Assembly: GCA_019750335.1 (NCBI GenBank)
Contig: JAIEOQ010000006.1
Span: 124,001-188,000, forward strand
Source of the DNA: Candidatus Obscuribacterales bacterium
GTDB taxonomy: Bacteria > Cyanobacteriota > Vampirovibrionia > Obscuribacterales > Obscuribacteraceae
Reading direction: 5' to 3'
DNA: 64,000 nt
The position numbers were made by a program, and so were the translations under genes. Shown here one piece after another: positions 8,817 through 16,857 of the stretch. Within the stretch, counting starts at the first letter, position 1; each line of letters begins with the position of its first letter. The notes under the pieces were generated by a model, which did not search any database, was not told the origin of the DNA, and saw only the letters and a list, made by a program, of their open reading frames with translations.

Positions 8817-9644
8817 ATGAGCGACATCAAACAGATCATTGAAGAAGCCTTTGAAAAGCGAGCTGAAATCAGCCCGAAAAGCGCTGATCAAAAAATACGT
8901 GAAGCTATAGCCGAAGCGATAAACGGCTTGGACAAAGGTGTGTTTCGTGTGGCCGAAAAAAAAGATGGCAGCTGGCAAGTAAATGAATGGCTAAAAAAAG
9001 CAGTTTTACTCTCTTTTCGCGTTCAAGATAATTATCTGATGCCAGCCGGCTTCAGCAACTATTTTGATAAAGTACCGAGCAAATTTGCTGATTATACAGA
9101 AGAAGATTTTCGTGCTGGCGGTTTTCGTGTAGTGCCGACAGCAGCTGTGCGCAAAGGTTCTTATATTGCCTCTGACGTAGTTTGTATGCCGGCATTCGTC
9201 AATATCGGTGCTTATGTCGACTCGGGCACAATGATCGACACCTGGGCTACGGTCGGCTCTTGCGCTCAAATCGGTAAAAATGTCCATCTTTCAGGTGGAG
9301 CGGGCATCGGTGGTGTGCTCGAACCCTTGCAAGCCAGTCCGACAATTATCGAGGATAACTGCTTTATTGGTGCTCGTTCTGAGGTAGTTGAAGGAGTGAT
9401 TGTCGAAGAAGGCTCGGTAATCTCTATGGGTGTATTCATCGGACAAAGCACACGCATTTATAACCGTATGACCGGTGAAATTACTTATGGTCGTGTGCCG
9501 GCCGGCTCGGTTGTCGTGCCGGGTAACTTGCCGGCCGCCGACGGTAAATATAGTTTGTACTGTGCTGTAATCGTCAAGCAGGTGGATGCTAAAACCCGCG
9601 GCAAAGTGAGCATCAACGAACTTCTTAGAGCAGGACAAGACTGA
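8817..9644 (+). CDS. dapD: 2,3,4,5-tetrahydropyridine-2,6-dicarboxylate N-succinyltransferase
   Basis: DapD transfers succinyl from succinyl-CoA to tetrahydrodipicolinate, the committing step of the succinylase branch. The protein has the helical N-terminus, then a left-handed beta-helix made of imperfect hexapeptides from about residue 100 to 240 ('[20 protein letters not shown]', '[20 protein letters not shown]'). The 275-residue length is typical of the E. coli-like form, which acts as a homotrimer. A GAGG ribosome binding site precedes the ATG. Its position between dapC and dapE confirms the role. Confidence 0.97.
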   Translation: MSDIKQIIEEAFEKRAEISPKSADQKIREAIAEAINGLDKGVFRVAEKKDGSWQVNEWLKKAVLLSFRVQDNYLMPAGFSNYFDKVPSKFADYTEEDFRAGGFRVVPTAAVRKGSYIASDVVCMPAFVNIGAYVDSGTMIDTWATVGSCAQIGKNVHLSGGAGIGGVLEPLQASPTIIEDNCFIGARSEVVEGVIVEEGSVISMGVFIGQSTRIYNRMTGEITYGRVPAGSVVVPGNLPAADGKYSLYCAVIVKQVDAKTRGKVSINELLRAGQD

Positions 9645-9645
9645 T

Positions 9646-10776
9646 ATGCACGACGTGTTGATCCTGACAAAAGAGCTTGTCAAAAGAGTTTCAGTAACAC
9701 CGGAAGATGGTGGCTGCCAGGAAATGATTGCGCAGCGGCTTTCGGCTTGCGGCTTCAAAGCCGAAAATATGCCTTTTGGCGCAGTGCAAAATATCTGGCT
9801 GAAGCATGGTGATCAAGAACCACTTTTTGTTTTTCTTGGACATACTGATGTAGTTCCGACCGGTCCGGAAGCCGATTGGCAAAGTCCGCCATTTGAGCCG
9901 ACCGAGCGCGACGGTTATCTTTATGGGCGTGGTACTGCCGACATGAAAGGCGAGATTGCAGCGTTTGTCGTTGCGGCCGAACGTTTTATCGCTAAACATC
10001 CGGATCATCGCGGTACTATCGCTTTGCTTTTAACCAGCGATGAAGAAGGTATCGCTACCGATGGCACTGTCAAAGTAATTGCAGAGCTTATGCGCCGCAA
10101 AGAACGTATCGATTACTGTCTTGTTGGTGAGCCAAGCTCGGTCAAGCAGGTCGGCGATACAATCAAAAACGGTCGCCGTGGCTCTTTGCACGGACGCTTG
10201 TTTATTGAAGGGATTCAAGGACATGTAGCTTATCCGCAGCGTGCCGATAATCCGATTCATTCATTTGCTGCTGCTTTAACTGAGCTTACTGTAACTGAAT
10301 GGGATAAAGAGAACGAGCATTTTCCGGCAACCAGCTTTCAAGTCACTAACATGAAGTCGGGTACTGGCGCTGATAATGTCATTCCCGGTAGTCTTGAGGC
10401 ATGGTTCAACTTCCGCTTTTCTCCGGAAATCACTGTCGAAGAATTGCAGAATAAAGTGCATGAGATACTTGATCGCCACAAAATAAAATATCGGCTTGAT
10501 TGGCGTATTTCGGGACATCCTTTTATTACTAAAGATGGTCCTCTTGTTGATATAACCAAAGCAGCAGTGTTGCAAATTACCGGACTCGGACCGGAGCTTT
10601 GTACAGCCGGTGGCACATCCGATGGGCGGTTTGTAGCGCCGACCGGGGCGCAAATAGTTGAGCTTGGTTTAGTGAATGAAACTATTCACAAAATAAACGA
10701 GTCTGTGCGCATTGATGATCTGGAAATACTGGCGCTTATTTACGAGCAGATGCTGGAGAAATTAATGGTCTTGTGA
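9646..10776 (+). CDS. dapE: Succinyl-diaminopimelate desuccinylase
   Basis: This M20-family zinc peptidase-like amidase hydrolyses N-succinyl-LL-DAP to LL-DAP and succinate. The metal-binding residues are visible in '[12 protein letters not shown]' (about residue 67), '[15 protein letters not shown]' (about residue 100), 'LTSDEEG' (Glu pair, about 133) and the C-terminal '[10 protein letters not shown]'. The signature '[18 protein letters not shown]' of the dimerisation domain is present. At 376 residues it matches DapE. The ATG follows the dapD stop after a single base. It is the last gene of the operon and is followed by a 16-bp hairpin. Confidence 0.96.
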   Translation: MHDVLILTKELVKRVSVTPEDGGCQEMIAQRLSACGFKAENMPFGAVQNIWLKHGDQEPLFVFLGHTDVVPTGPEADWQSPPFEPTERDGYLYGRGTADMKGEIAAFVVAAERFIAKHPDHRGTIALLLTSDEEGIATDGTVKVIAELMRRKERIDYCLVGEPSSVKQVGDTIKNGRRGSLHGRLFIEGIQGHVAYPQRADNPIHSFAAALTELTVTEWDKENEHFPATSFQVTNMKSGTGADNVIPGSLEAWFNFRFSPEITVEELQNKVHEILDRHKIKYRLDWRISGHPFITKDGPLVDITKAAVLQITGLGPELCTAGGTSDGRFVAPTGAQIVELGLVNETIHKINESVRIDDLEILALIYEQMLEKLMVL

Positions 10777-10813
10777 TACCGTATATGGTGCTGCTTAGAT
10801 CAAATTTTTTTAT

Positions 10814-10851
10814 AAGAGAGAGGGATAGCCCAACAGCTATCCCTCTCTCTT
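10814..10851. terminator. Perfect 16-bp hairpin between converging dapE and the tldD operon
   Basis: 10814-10829 pairs perfectly with 10836-10851 around a 6-base loop (CCAACA). It lies in the 85-base gap between two converging genes, where a shared terminator is expected. Neither strand has a T-tract directly after the stem, so it may work by another route or as a transcript stabiliser. Confidence 0.65.
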
Positions 10852-10861
10852 AGTGACGCAA

Positions 10862-11521
10862 CTACATGTCGGAAACTGTTAGTGCTTCATCGGCTCGTGA
10901 AATGTCAATTAGAAGGGCTGCCAGATTGCGTTGGCACTGGGCATGCAGCTCCAATACTGACTGGCTTCTGCTTCGGCTCTTGAGAAAATAATGCTGGCGA
11001 AGAGTCATAGCCAAATCGGCAAGATGACAGGCGTGACGCAAGCGATATTTCCGCACAAGTAGAAGTTCTGCTTCGGAGGCGAGGGTGCCATTTTTTAAGT
11101 CTTTCTTTTGCAACCCTTGAGCAATCTGTTTGATTAGATTGAACATGCGCAAAGCTTGTGTATTGAACTTCTCCTGCCAGTCTGCAACAGGAGCTTGTGT
11201 ATATGATTTGCCGTAAGTGACGATGTTGCTGCAGCGACAGCCCAGTTCCACCGTAGCCGTCAAGCGGCTGAGGGGAATCAGCAGGCGGTTATCGAAGCAG
11301 TTGATGCTTCCGTAAAGTTCCTCGAAATAAACTTTCTCACGTTGCCAATCCGACTCGGCACGATTGATCAAACCCTGGAAGATTCTGTAAGTGCCCCCGG
11401 GAATGCGCCCGTGTTTTTCGATGGCTGTCGGGTGCGAGTCGAAGAATTGTCCAATGAAATCGCGGGTTTGTTGAAGAGTGGCTTTGTCGAGGCGAACTTC
11501 GTAGTGCATTTTTAGATCCAT
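10862..11521 (-). CDS. Hypothetical protein, last gene of the tldD-led run
   Basis: The family is not recognised. The 219-residue product (231 if a TTG at 11557 is used) has an N-terminal mixed alpha/beta part and a helical C-terminal half with many Leu, Arg and Gln residues ('LLLVRKYRLRHACHLADLAM'), and no signal peptide or membrane helix. No start has a good ribosome binding site; I chose the ATG at 11521, and another in-frame ATG lies 12 bases downstream. It follows the small membrane protein gene at 11697 by 175 bases and is the last gene of the long minus-strand run before the dapE hairpin. Confidence 0.55.
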   Translation of the reverse strand: MDLKMHYEVRLDKATLQQTRDFIGQFFDSHPTAIEKHGRIPGGTYRIFQGLINRAESDWQREKVYFEELYGSINCFDNRLLIPLSRLTATVELGCRCSNIVTYGKSYTQAPVADWQEKFNTQALRMFNLIKQIAQGLQKKDLKNGTLASEAELLLVRKYRLRHACHLADLAMTLRQHYFLKSRSRSQSVLELHAQCQRNLAALLIDISRADEALTVSDM

Positions 11522-11696
11522 TGTGATCGTTGTGATGTTGATGGTTAACGGCTGCAAGCTCTAGAGCAAACCTTGTCCGCATCGACGCGATGCAGGTTCG
11601 GCTTGATATCGTTGCAGTGAATCGGTCGGCGTTGTCCGGCTCAAGCATTTAGCTTAAGCCGGGTTTCGCCTTGATTCTCCGTGTAAGGCAGAGAGA

Positions 11697-11891
11697 TTAT
11701 GGACCGGGAGTTGCTGTCCAAAGAGCGCGTGCGATCTTCAGTCCGAGCATCCCAGCTACGAACATGGCTAAAAGCGGAATCGACAGCAAAATAGTGCGAT
11801 TCGCCAAGGCCGTCGTTATGGCAACAAGCGGATAAACCAGAAGCGGCAAAGAGATCAGTCCGCAACAGGAAGCGACAATCTTACTGCTCAT
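11697..11891 (-). CDS. Small two-helix membrane protein
   Basis: This 64-residue protein is almost entirely hydrophobic, with two predicted membrane helices (about residues 3-27 and 32-58) separated by 'ANRT'. It has a good AAAGGA ribosome binding site 8 bases before the ATG, which supports it against longer overlapping frames on the same strand. It begins 15 bases after the stop of the zinc-ribbon protein gene and belongs to the same run. The function is unknown. Confidence 0.6.
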   Translation of the reverse strand: MSSKIVASCCGLISLPLLVYPLVAITTALANRTILLSIPLLAMFVAGMLGLKIARALWTATPGP

Positions 11892-11906
11892 AACGACGGT
11901 CCTTTC

Positions 11907-12926
11907 TTAAGGTGTATTAGCCGTAAACAACTCCATATGAACGTCGCGACGATGTGTGTGCCGCAAATATTCAACTAAAGCCTGACCGATGGCAATACCG
12001 CGATTACCTTTGCAATGGTCCTGAAAAGCGATTAACCGGGTCGGGATGTCGGGTTTGTCCGAAGCCAGCTTTAAGTCATGCCTGAGGGCGGCAGAAGCGG
12101 CGTAGTGATTGCAGCGGTAAGTAAGCAGGTGAGCAGGCTTTGCCGCATCTGTTGCCAGAGCTACTGCTCTGCGTTCGGCTTGTCCGCGGTCGATGAAAAA
12201 CTTGATTGATCCCAGCTCGGAAGCTTCAAGCATATTCAGACCGTCACGCAGGATTTTCATCGCCAAATCGGCTTCGACAACCGGAATGAAGATTTGTCCG
12301 TGATCGTCGGGGAATTTCCAAGAGATTTCGACGCGAATGCGCAAATGCTTGAATGGATCGAGTACGTTACCAAAGCTGGATAGCTTACAGTAACGCTCGA
12401 AACGCATCGTTTTGCGCTCGCTTGAGGCAGCGATCTCGGTTAAATTCATGGCGTTGTAGCACGACCCACTGCTGTTGGAAATTAAAGTAGCAGTTTGATC
12501 GATCGATTCAGGGACGTAGCATGCGACTTTTTTGCGCTGATATTCTTGTCGCGGACGTTCTTCCTTGCTTCGATCGCGCTCGAAATCGCACCACTGAATT
12601 GTACACCTAGCGAATGAGAGGCTGCTTTCAAATCTATCCAGCTCAATCGCGTTCGCTTTCGACTTTGCTTTGTTGTCGCCGATGGTATAGCTGCTAATTC
12701 CATCGTTAAGCTGAAAAAGACCATGTTGAATCAAGCTGCGCACGATGCTTGCTACTTCATACGGCATTTCATTTTCTTGATGACGTTCTAGTTCATTGCC
12801 GCAGTTGCCGCAAATTACTTGCTCGTCGATTACAAGAACTTTGTTGGCCTGAGTCCATGTGTTTCGATTTTGGCAGGTTCGGCAAGGCTTGGTGACGCTG
12901 CTTGCAGGAAGGATCATAGCGGTCAT
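11907..12926 (-). CDS. Hypothetical protein with an N-terminal zinc-ribbon-like module
   Basis: The 339-residue product opens with two CxxC pairs ('CRTCQN' near residue 17 and 'CGNCGN' near residue 40), a likely zinc ribbon. The remaining 290 residues are of unknown type, without membrane helices. A stretch rich in Lys, Arg and Glu lies around residues 100-130, and a mixed C-terminal domain contains 'LAMKILRDGLNMLEASELG'. GAAAG precedes the ATG. A zinc ribbon often means nucleic-acid or protein contacts, but the role is unknown. It is separated from the upstream membrane-protein gene by 144 bases that contain a strong hairpin. Confidence 0.6.
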   Translation of the reverse strand: MTAMILPASSVTKPCRTCQNRNTWTQANKVLVIDEQVICGNCGNELERHQENEMPYEVASIVRSLIQHGLFQLNDGISSYTIGDNKAKSKANAIELDRFESSLSFARCTIQWCDFERDRSKEERPRQEYQRKKVACYVPESIDQTATLISNSSGSCYNAMNLTEIAASSERKTMRFERYCKLSSFGNVLDPFKHLRIRVEISWKFPDDHGQIFIPVVEADLAMKILRDGLNMLEASELGSIKFFIDRGQAERRAVALATDAAKPAHLLTYRCNHYAASAALRHDLKLASDKPDIPTRLIAFQDHCKGNRGIAIGQALVEYLRHTHRRDVHMELFTANTP

Positions 12927-13002
12927 AGTTGTCTTTCTATCGCCGTAGCGATATTGAAAGGTTGCCCCGTAGGGCGAGTTGTTTGTTGAAAGGCAGTAGT
13001 AA

Positions 13003-13062
13003 AAGCTTATTGCGCAGCCAGATCTTTCAATCGGGCTGCGCGTCTGCCGTAGCAGTAAGCTT
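13003..13062 (-). terminator. Nested hairpin inside the tldD-led gene run
   Basis: An outer 7-bp pairing (AAGCTTA 13003-13009 with TAAGCTT 13056-13062) encloses an 8-bp GC-rich stem (GCGCAGCC 13012-13019 with GGCTGCGC 13034-13041). On the minus strand the structure runs into CTTTTACT. It sits between two genes of the run, so it could be an internal or partial terminator that sets the level of the downstream genes. Confidence 0.45.
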
Positions 13063-13070
13063 GAAAAAGA

Positions 13071-13337
13071 CTAACGCTGGCCTAGTACGCGTCCAAGGAC
13101 GATACCGGGAAAAGTAGCTAGAACAGCGGTAGCAATCAGGCTCGTTAGCCAAACCGTATTGCCGAGAGCGAGGCAGACAATACCGGCTATTCCGGCGCCA
13201 GCAATGAAGCTGAACACAAAAGCAATCAAATAAACGCCGAGGCGCAAACCGACAATCTGTGCGCCGGCAGCATGTTGCCCAAAATAACAGCCGATGCCAA
13301 AACCGCAAATCGTCAGGAGAATAAGTATGAAAAACAA
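13071..13337 (-). CDS. Small membrane protein, paralogue of its upstream neighbour
   Basis: This 88-residue protein has three predicted membrane helices and a basic C-terminus (GRVLGQR). Its sequence aligns with the 88-residue protein encoded immediately upstream: both start MF, continue with a 'LTxxGFxIGxxxG' pattern, and share a central 'Y(L/F)(I/V)xxxFxxFxxG' helix. They look like a tandem duplication. The start is probably the TTG at 13335-13337, preceded by AAAGGA at good spacing. The function is unknown. Confidence 0.6.
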   Translation of the reverse strand: MFFILILLTICGFGIGCYFGQHAAGAQIVGLRLGVYLIAFVFSFIAGAGIAGIVCLALGNTVWLTSLIATAVLATFPGIVLGRVLGQR

Positions 13338-13347
13338 GCTATTCCTT

Positions 13348-13614
13348 TCAATGAGGACCTTCCATCAGTCCGTAGACCATGCCGAAAAGTCCCATGAATA
13401 CGCTTACCAATATCGATCGGACAAAATAGGCTGTCGTCCAGGTGACAAGGCAGGCAACGCTGCCGATGAAAAACCCGACAAAAGCGCAGAACGCGAGGAT
13501 TACAAAATACCAAGCAAAACGTCTTCCACGGCTCGGTATGGCGGAAGCGCGGCTACCGCATAAAGCACCGATGCTGAAGCCGAATGCCGTGAGAATTATC
13601 GCTAACGGAAACAT
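13348..13614 (-). CDS. Small membrane protein, paralogue of its downstream neighbour
   Basis: The 88-residue product has three predicted membrane helices and a short basic loop (SRGRRF) after the first. The pattern 'LTAFGFSIGALCG' aligns with 'LTICGFGIGCYFG' of the next gene, 10 bases downstream. AGGGGT lies upstream of the ATG. No function can be assigned. The duplication and the position among exported proteins suggest an envelope role. Confidence 0.65.
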   Translation of the reverse strand: MFPLAIILTAFGFSIGALCGSRASAIPSRGRRFAWYFVILAFCAFVGFFIGSVACLVTWTTAYFVRSILVSVFMGLFGMVYGLMEGPH

Positions 13615-13669
13615 GGGATACCCCTAGATCTGCTGATACGTTTGTTCATGAAGCTTTCTAGGAAGGTGC

Positions 13670-14347
13670 TTAAGTCTTGGCCAGAACGATGTTAAAAGTC
13701 ACCGCTTCGTAACTCTTGCCGTGGGAGGTCTTGCTCGCCACCGGCATGATCAACGAATCGTGGATGAATTGGTCGGTCTTGTTGTGCTTGTCGCCGTCGA
13801 AATACATCTGAGTGACAAGCTGCTTGTAACCGTGAGCGCTCACCATGTAGTGGATGTGCGCCGGGCGCCAAGCGTTTTCGGCATACTCATACGCACCGGG
13901 ATGAATGGTTTCGTATTCGTAGTAGCCGTCTTCGTTAGTCACCAGACGAGCACGTAGCAAATACAGCCCGTTTGCCGGTTTGGCGTTCGGATTGGCATCG
14001 TTTTCGTTGTCGTAATGACCTTGTTCGTTGGCTTGCCAAATGTCGAGCACGGCAAAGGGCAAAGGCTTGCCGGTGTCGGCGGCGCGCACAATACCGTTTA
14101 CCAGAAGCACCGTACCGGGCTCATGGGGCGGCGTAATTTTGGCGCGATAGGGAGCGCCCGGTCGGTAGTAAGGACCGAGAATATTCTTTTCGGTGGCTGC
14201 CAAAGCAGCAGCTTCGGCATCAATGCCCGGGTAAGCTTTCAAGTCGCCGCTCGGCTCCGTAGCCAGAAGGTTGGAGCCGAGCCCGGTCAGACAGCTGCTA
14301 CCCAAGGCAGCAGCTGCGGTGAGGAGTTGACGTCGTTGCAGGTTCAT
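13670..14347 (-). CDS. Exported intradiol ring-cleavage dioxygenase-like protein
   Basis: The 225-residue protein belongs to the intradiol dioxygenase family (protocatechuate 3,4-/catechol 1,2-dioxygenase fold), which cleaves catechols with non-haem Fe(III). The N-terminus 'LQRRQLLTAAAALGSSCL' looks like a Tat signal. The fold's landmarks are present: 'GPYYRPGAPYR', 'VLDIWQANEQGHYDN', 'VTNEDGYYEYETI', then 'RPAHIHY' with both iron-ligand histidines, and 'LVTQMYFDGD'. Ligand tyrosines can be provided by 'GYYEYET' and 'GAYEYAE'. Exported single-domain members of this family are poorly characterised, and here the gene stands among envelope proteins rather than an aromatic-degradation operon. The substrate is unknown. 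No ribosome binding site is obvious. Confidence 0.85.
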   Translation of the reverse strand: MNLQRRQLLTAAAALGSSCLTGLGSNLLATEPSGDLKAYPGIDAEAAALAATEKNILGPYYRPGAPYRAKITPPHEPGTVLLVNGIVRAADTGKPLPFAVLDIWQANEQGHYDNENDANPNAKPANGLYLLRARLVTNEDGYYEYETIHPGAYEYAENAWRPAHIHYMVSAHGYKQLVTQMYFDGDKHNKTDQFIHDSLIMPVASKTSHGKSYEAVTFNIVLAKT

Positions 14348-14372
14348 GTTTGTTTTCTATTGAAAGGATAGG

Positions 14373-15050
14373 TTATTCGTCGAGACTGAAGCTGCATTCT
14401 TTGACTTCGTCCCATAAAATCAGAAGTTGATCTTTCTCTTCAGCGGCCTCAGCGCTGCCCAAATGGGCGACAGCTTCCTCGTATGCTCCGGAGGAGTTGT
14501 CGATGGCGCCTAAATTGAGCAAGCCGCAGTGCACCATGCCGAAAGTACTGTGTTCGAAAAAGGGGCAAAGCACGCGCTTCATACCGCCCGAGCCGGCGCT
14601 GAGGAGGCGGTAGCAGTAGTGGGTGTGTGCTGGCACATACTGCTCGTATTGGCGGTAGATGTTGCCAACCAAGCTCATGTTTGCTACTTGCTCGATTGGG
14701 CGTACTTCGTAAAACTCTTCCAGTTGGCTTTCGCCGCGGGTTGCCGCATAGGCGTGTAAATGCCAGCCTTCAAGGCGAGCGCCGTCATTGCCGTAGTAGT
14801 CGCGGTTGCGTACAACAAAGTCGATATGCCCACCGTCGGTGGCGATCCTTAGCATGTCGCCCAAGCAAACATCTTGACCTTGGCTGTCAGTGCGGCCGCA
14901 AGACAGAAGAACAATCACGTCCTTGCTCTCAAGCTTTACTCCGTCATTTCCAGTCAATACGCCGTTTTCGTCACGCTGCAGCGCTTCGTGAAAGCGGCGG
15001 TCGGCAGGGTTGAAACAGTTGACGACAACGTTCTGCTTGGGTTGTTGCAT
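14373..15050 (-). CDS. Hypothetical cytoplasmic protein
   Basis: This is a 225-residue acidic protein with no signal peptide or membrane helix and no family I recognise. Residues 35-90 have a beta-rich pattern ('GVKLESKDVIVLLSCGRTD', 'GGHIDFVVRNRDYYG'), and the C-terminal half contains several Cys and His residues ('HTHYCYRLL', 'MVHCGLLNLG') that could bind a metal. An excellent AGGAG ribosome binding site precedes the ATG. It sits 17 bases after the upstream secreted-protein gene and 25 bases before the dioxygenase gene, so co-transcription is likely. Confidence 0.65.
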   Translation of the reverse strand: MQQPKQNVVVNCFNPADRRFHEALQRDENGVLTGNDGVKLESKDVIVLLSCGRTDSQGQDVCLGDMLRIATDGGHIDFVVRNRDYYGNDGARLEGWHLHAYAATRGESQLEEFYEVRPIEQVANMSLVGNIYRQYEQYVPAHTHYCYRLLSAGSGGMKRVLCPFFEHSTFGMVHCGLLNLGAIDNSSGAYEEAVAHLGSAEAAEEKDQLLILWDEVKECSFSLDE

Positions 15051-15067
15051 CGCAACTCCTGTTGAAT

Positions 15068-15733
15068 TTAACGGATTACTCGCATAATGCCAGGCTCTTC
15101 GAGCTTATAAACCGGATCGCGCAGCAGCTTTGGTTCGAGTTGATCTCGTACGTTGTCTGCCGGCGTATGAGTCTTGCTGCTCGTTACTTTACCTTGGTCG
15201 AAAAGCTGAATCTGACTGACGTTTTGTCCGGTTTTGTCAAATTGAATTTGACGTTCCAGAGTGCCGTCAGCTTTGAACTCTTCAATTTTGTCCAGCAAAA
15301 AATCGGTGTTTCGAAGCGACTTTTGCGGACGCTTTTCGTATCGCCAGTATTGCTTGAAGGCAATAGTTACGCCGTCGTCTGCAAAAGCGGTGAGGACCAG
15401 ATCTTGATTTGTCTGTCTTTCACGCCGGCAAAAAAGCGTGCCGTTGTTGAAGTGGTCAGCAACGCGCCACGTATTAAAGACGAATGGTGTATCTTTTTGA
15501 GCGTAAAGCCGGGACAGTGCCGGCTTGCCGGAGGCGAGATGAGTGACCCTGAATGTGCCATCCAGATAAATGACCTCGGTTTTGCTTACCTGTCCGTCAT
15601 ACTGATAGCTGGTTCGGCTTTTCTCCCCGGACTGCGGCTTTTCTTCGATCGTTACGACTTCAGCTTTGGCCGAAGTAACGAAAAAGGATAGGCAGAAAAG
15701 CAGCGTTGCCAGGGAAGCGATGAGCTTGTGCAT
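15068..15733 (-). CDS. Secreted hypothetical protein
   Basis: The 221-residue product has a clear Sec signal peptide (hydrophobic core about residues 5-20, cleavage site after 'SAKA'). The mature part is beta-rich with repeated short motifs such as 'ADGTLERQIQFDKTG' and 'QLFDQGKVTS', resembling YwqK-like repeats and the protein at the left end of the window. There are no membrane helices beyond the signal. The role is unknown; it is likely periplasmic or extracellular. Confidence 0.7.
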   Translation of the reverse strand: MHKLIASLATLLFCLSFFVTSAKAEVVTIEEKPQSGEKSRTSYQYDGQVSKTEVIYLDGTFRVTHLASGKPALSRLYAQKDTPFVFNTWRVADHFNNGTLFCRRERQTNQDLVLTAFADDGVTIAFKQYWRYEKRPQKSLRNTDFLLDKIEEFKADGTLERQIQFDKTGQNVSQIQLFDQGKVTSSKTHTPADNVRDQLEPKLLRDPVYKLEEPGIMRVIR

Positions 15734-15760
15734 TAGATATGAACTCTTGGTTGGATTTGC

Positions 15761-16051
15761 TTAAAGATCTACGAACCAGGACAAAATATGCAGTACGGCA
15801 AAACCTGCTCCGATTGCTGCCGCGACAAGGAGCGGCCAGCCGAATAAGCTGGCCGCTCCTGCCACTGCTGCCGATACCAAAAAATTAGACCACCATCTCT
15901 CTCTGATGTTGTCTGTCACAAGATGAAAGAGCATGAAACCGCACTCTTTATGACGGACCAATCCATGACTAAAAGAGAGCAAACATTTTGTTGCCCAGTT
16001 AACCAGTAGCGTAACGCCGGTGAACATGAGCAAGGGAAGAAAAGCATTCAT
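15761..16051 (-). CDS. Small membrane protein, paralogue of its upstream neighbour
   Basis: The 96-residue product has an N-terminal hydrophobic helix, a polar middle with an amphipathic 'NIRERWWSNFL' element, and a hydrophobic C-terminal hairpin containing 'LFGWPLLVAAAIGAG'. The upstream gene encodes a similar 'EYWKQILVAA...LFGW' pattern, so the two are probably tandem duplicates. I chose the ATG at 16051 over one 78 bases upstream because GGAG is well placed and because the longer start would overlap the upstream gene. Confidence 0.6.
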   Translation of the reverse strand: MNAFLPLLMFTGVTLLVNWATKCLLSFSHGLVRHKECGFMLFHLVTDNIRERWWSNFLVSAAVAGAASLFGWPLLVAAAIGAGFAVLHILSWFVDL

Positions 16052-16071
16052 TGATATCGCTCCGGTGCAAG

Positions 16072-16368
16072 CTATTGCTTGCTGGCAAGGATCAATACAA
16101 GCGGAACCGCAGCACCAACGGCGGCGCAAATAATCGCGACGGTGGTTATCGACCAGCCGAAAAGGGGTACGCCAAGCGACACAACCACAGCGGCGACAAG
16201 AATCTGCTTCCAGTACTCGAAGACAAGTGCGCGGCTGAAATGGCGCAAAACCTGCCGCCCGAATGGTGTCTTCGCCGCGAAAGAAACGAGAAAACCGACA
16301 ACGAGAATAGCCGCGACCAAGGACAAGGCTCCGCCGAGAACGGCATAGAGCAGAGTGACGATGTTCAT
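16072..16368 (-). CDS. Small membrane protein, paralogue of its downstream neighbour
   Basis: The 98-residue protein has three predicted membrane helices (about residues 3-30, 53-70, 72-94). 'FEYWKQILVAAVVVSLGV' followed by 'LFGW' aligns with the product of the next gene, 20 bases downstream. The function is unknown. The ribosome binding site is weak (AAAG). It lies 56 bases after the gene at 16425. Confidence 0.6.
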   Translation of the reverse strand: MNIVTLLYAVLGGALSLVAAILVVGFLVSFAAKTPFGRQVLRHFSRALVFEYWKQILVAAVVVSLGVPLFGWSITTVAIICAAVGAAVPLVLILASKQ

Positions 16369-16424
16369 GAGATTTACTTTGTGTTGTTAGTGTTTGAGGA
16401 GAGCGCTGAAAGTACTGATGGCAA

Positions 16425-16796
16425 CTACTGTCTGGGCAAAACCAGCAATTTGACCTGATGAACGTGACGATTGAGCAACTCAGCTTGTTCTGCCGTTAGC
16501 ACAACATCAAAGGAATACTGAAAGCCTTCAGAGACGTTGGCTTCCGGTTCCTCCTGATCTTCAGGCGGGAAGGCTTGGAGAAAGACGCTTCGGGGCAAAA
16601 CAATCTCCAGCAAAGCTACAGCCGGATAGGTTTGGCGATTGTAATCAGTGAGCTGGAAAGGGCTGTGCTCGCGGCCAGCGCCATCCGTCGAGGAGCAAAG
16701 ACGCAGACCGACGGGCAATTTGTTCTTGCGGCAGACGAGATCGAGAGCGGCTTGAAGGCTGGGGACTTGAGCGAACACAGTCACATGCTTTTTCAT
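16425..16796 (-). CDS. Hypothetical protein
   Basis: The family is not recognised. With the ATG at 16796 the product is 123 residues, starting 'MKKHVTVFAQVPSLQAALDL'. It is soluble, with an alternating beta/helix pattern and an acidic patch 'PPEDQEEPEANVSEG'. Two longer starts (16832 and 16910) exist, but the longest would run 53 bases into the upstream S41 gene. None has a strong ribosome binding site, so the start is uncertain. It belongs to the tldD-led run. Confidence 0.5.
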   Translation of the reverse strand: MKKHVTVFAQVPSLQAALDLVCRKNKLPVGLRLCSSTDGAGREHSPFQLTDYNRQTYPAVALLEIVLPRSVFLQAFPPEDQEEPEANVSEGFQYSFDVVLTAEQAELLNRHVHQVKLLVLPRQ

Positions 16797-16857
16797 GTTT
16801 TTTGCTGTTTCTGCATGACCGCAGATCGTCATGCGAAGAATGAACTCGGTTTGACCG

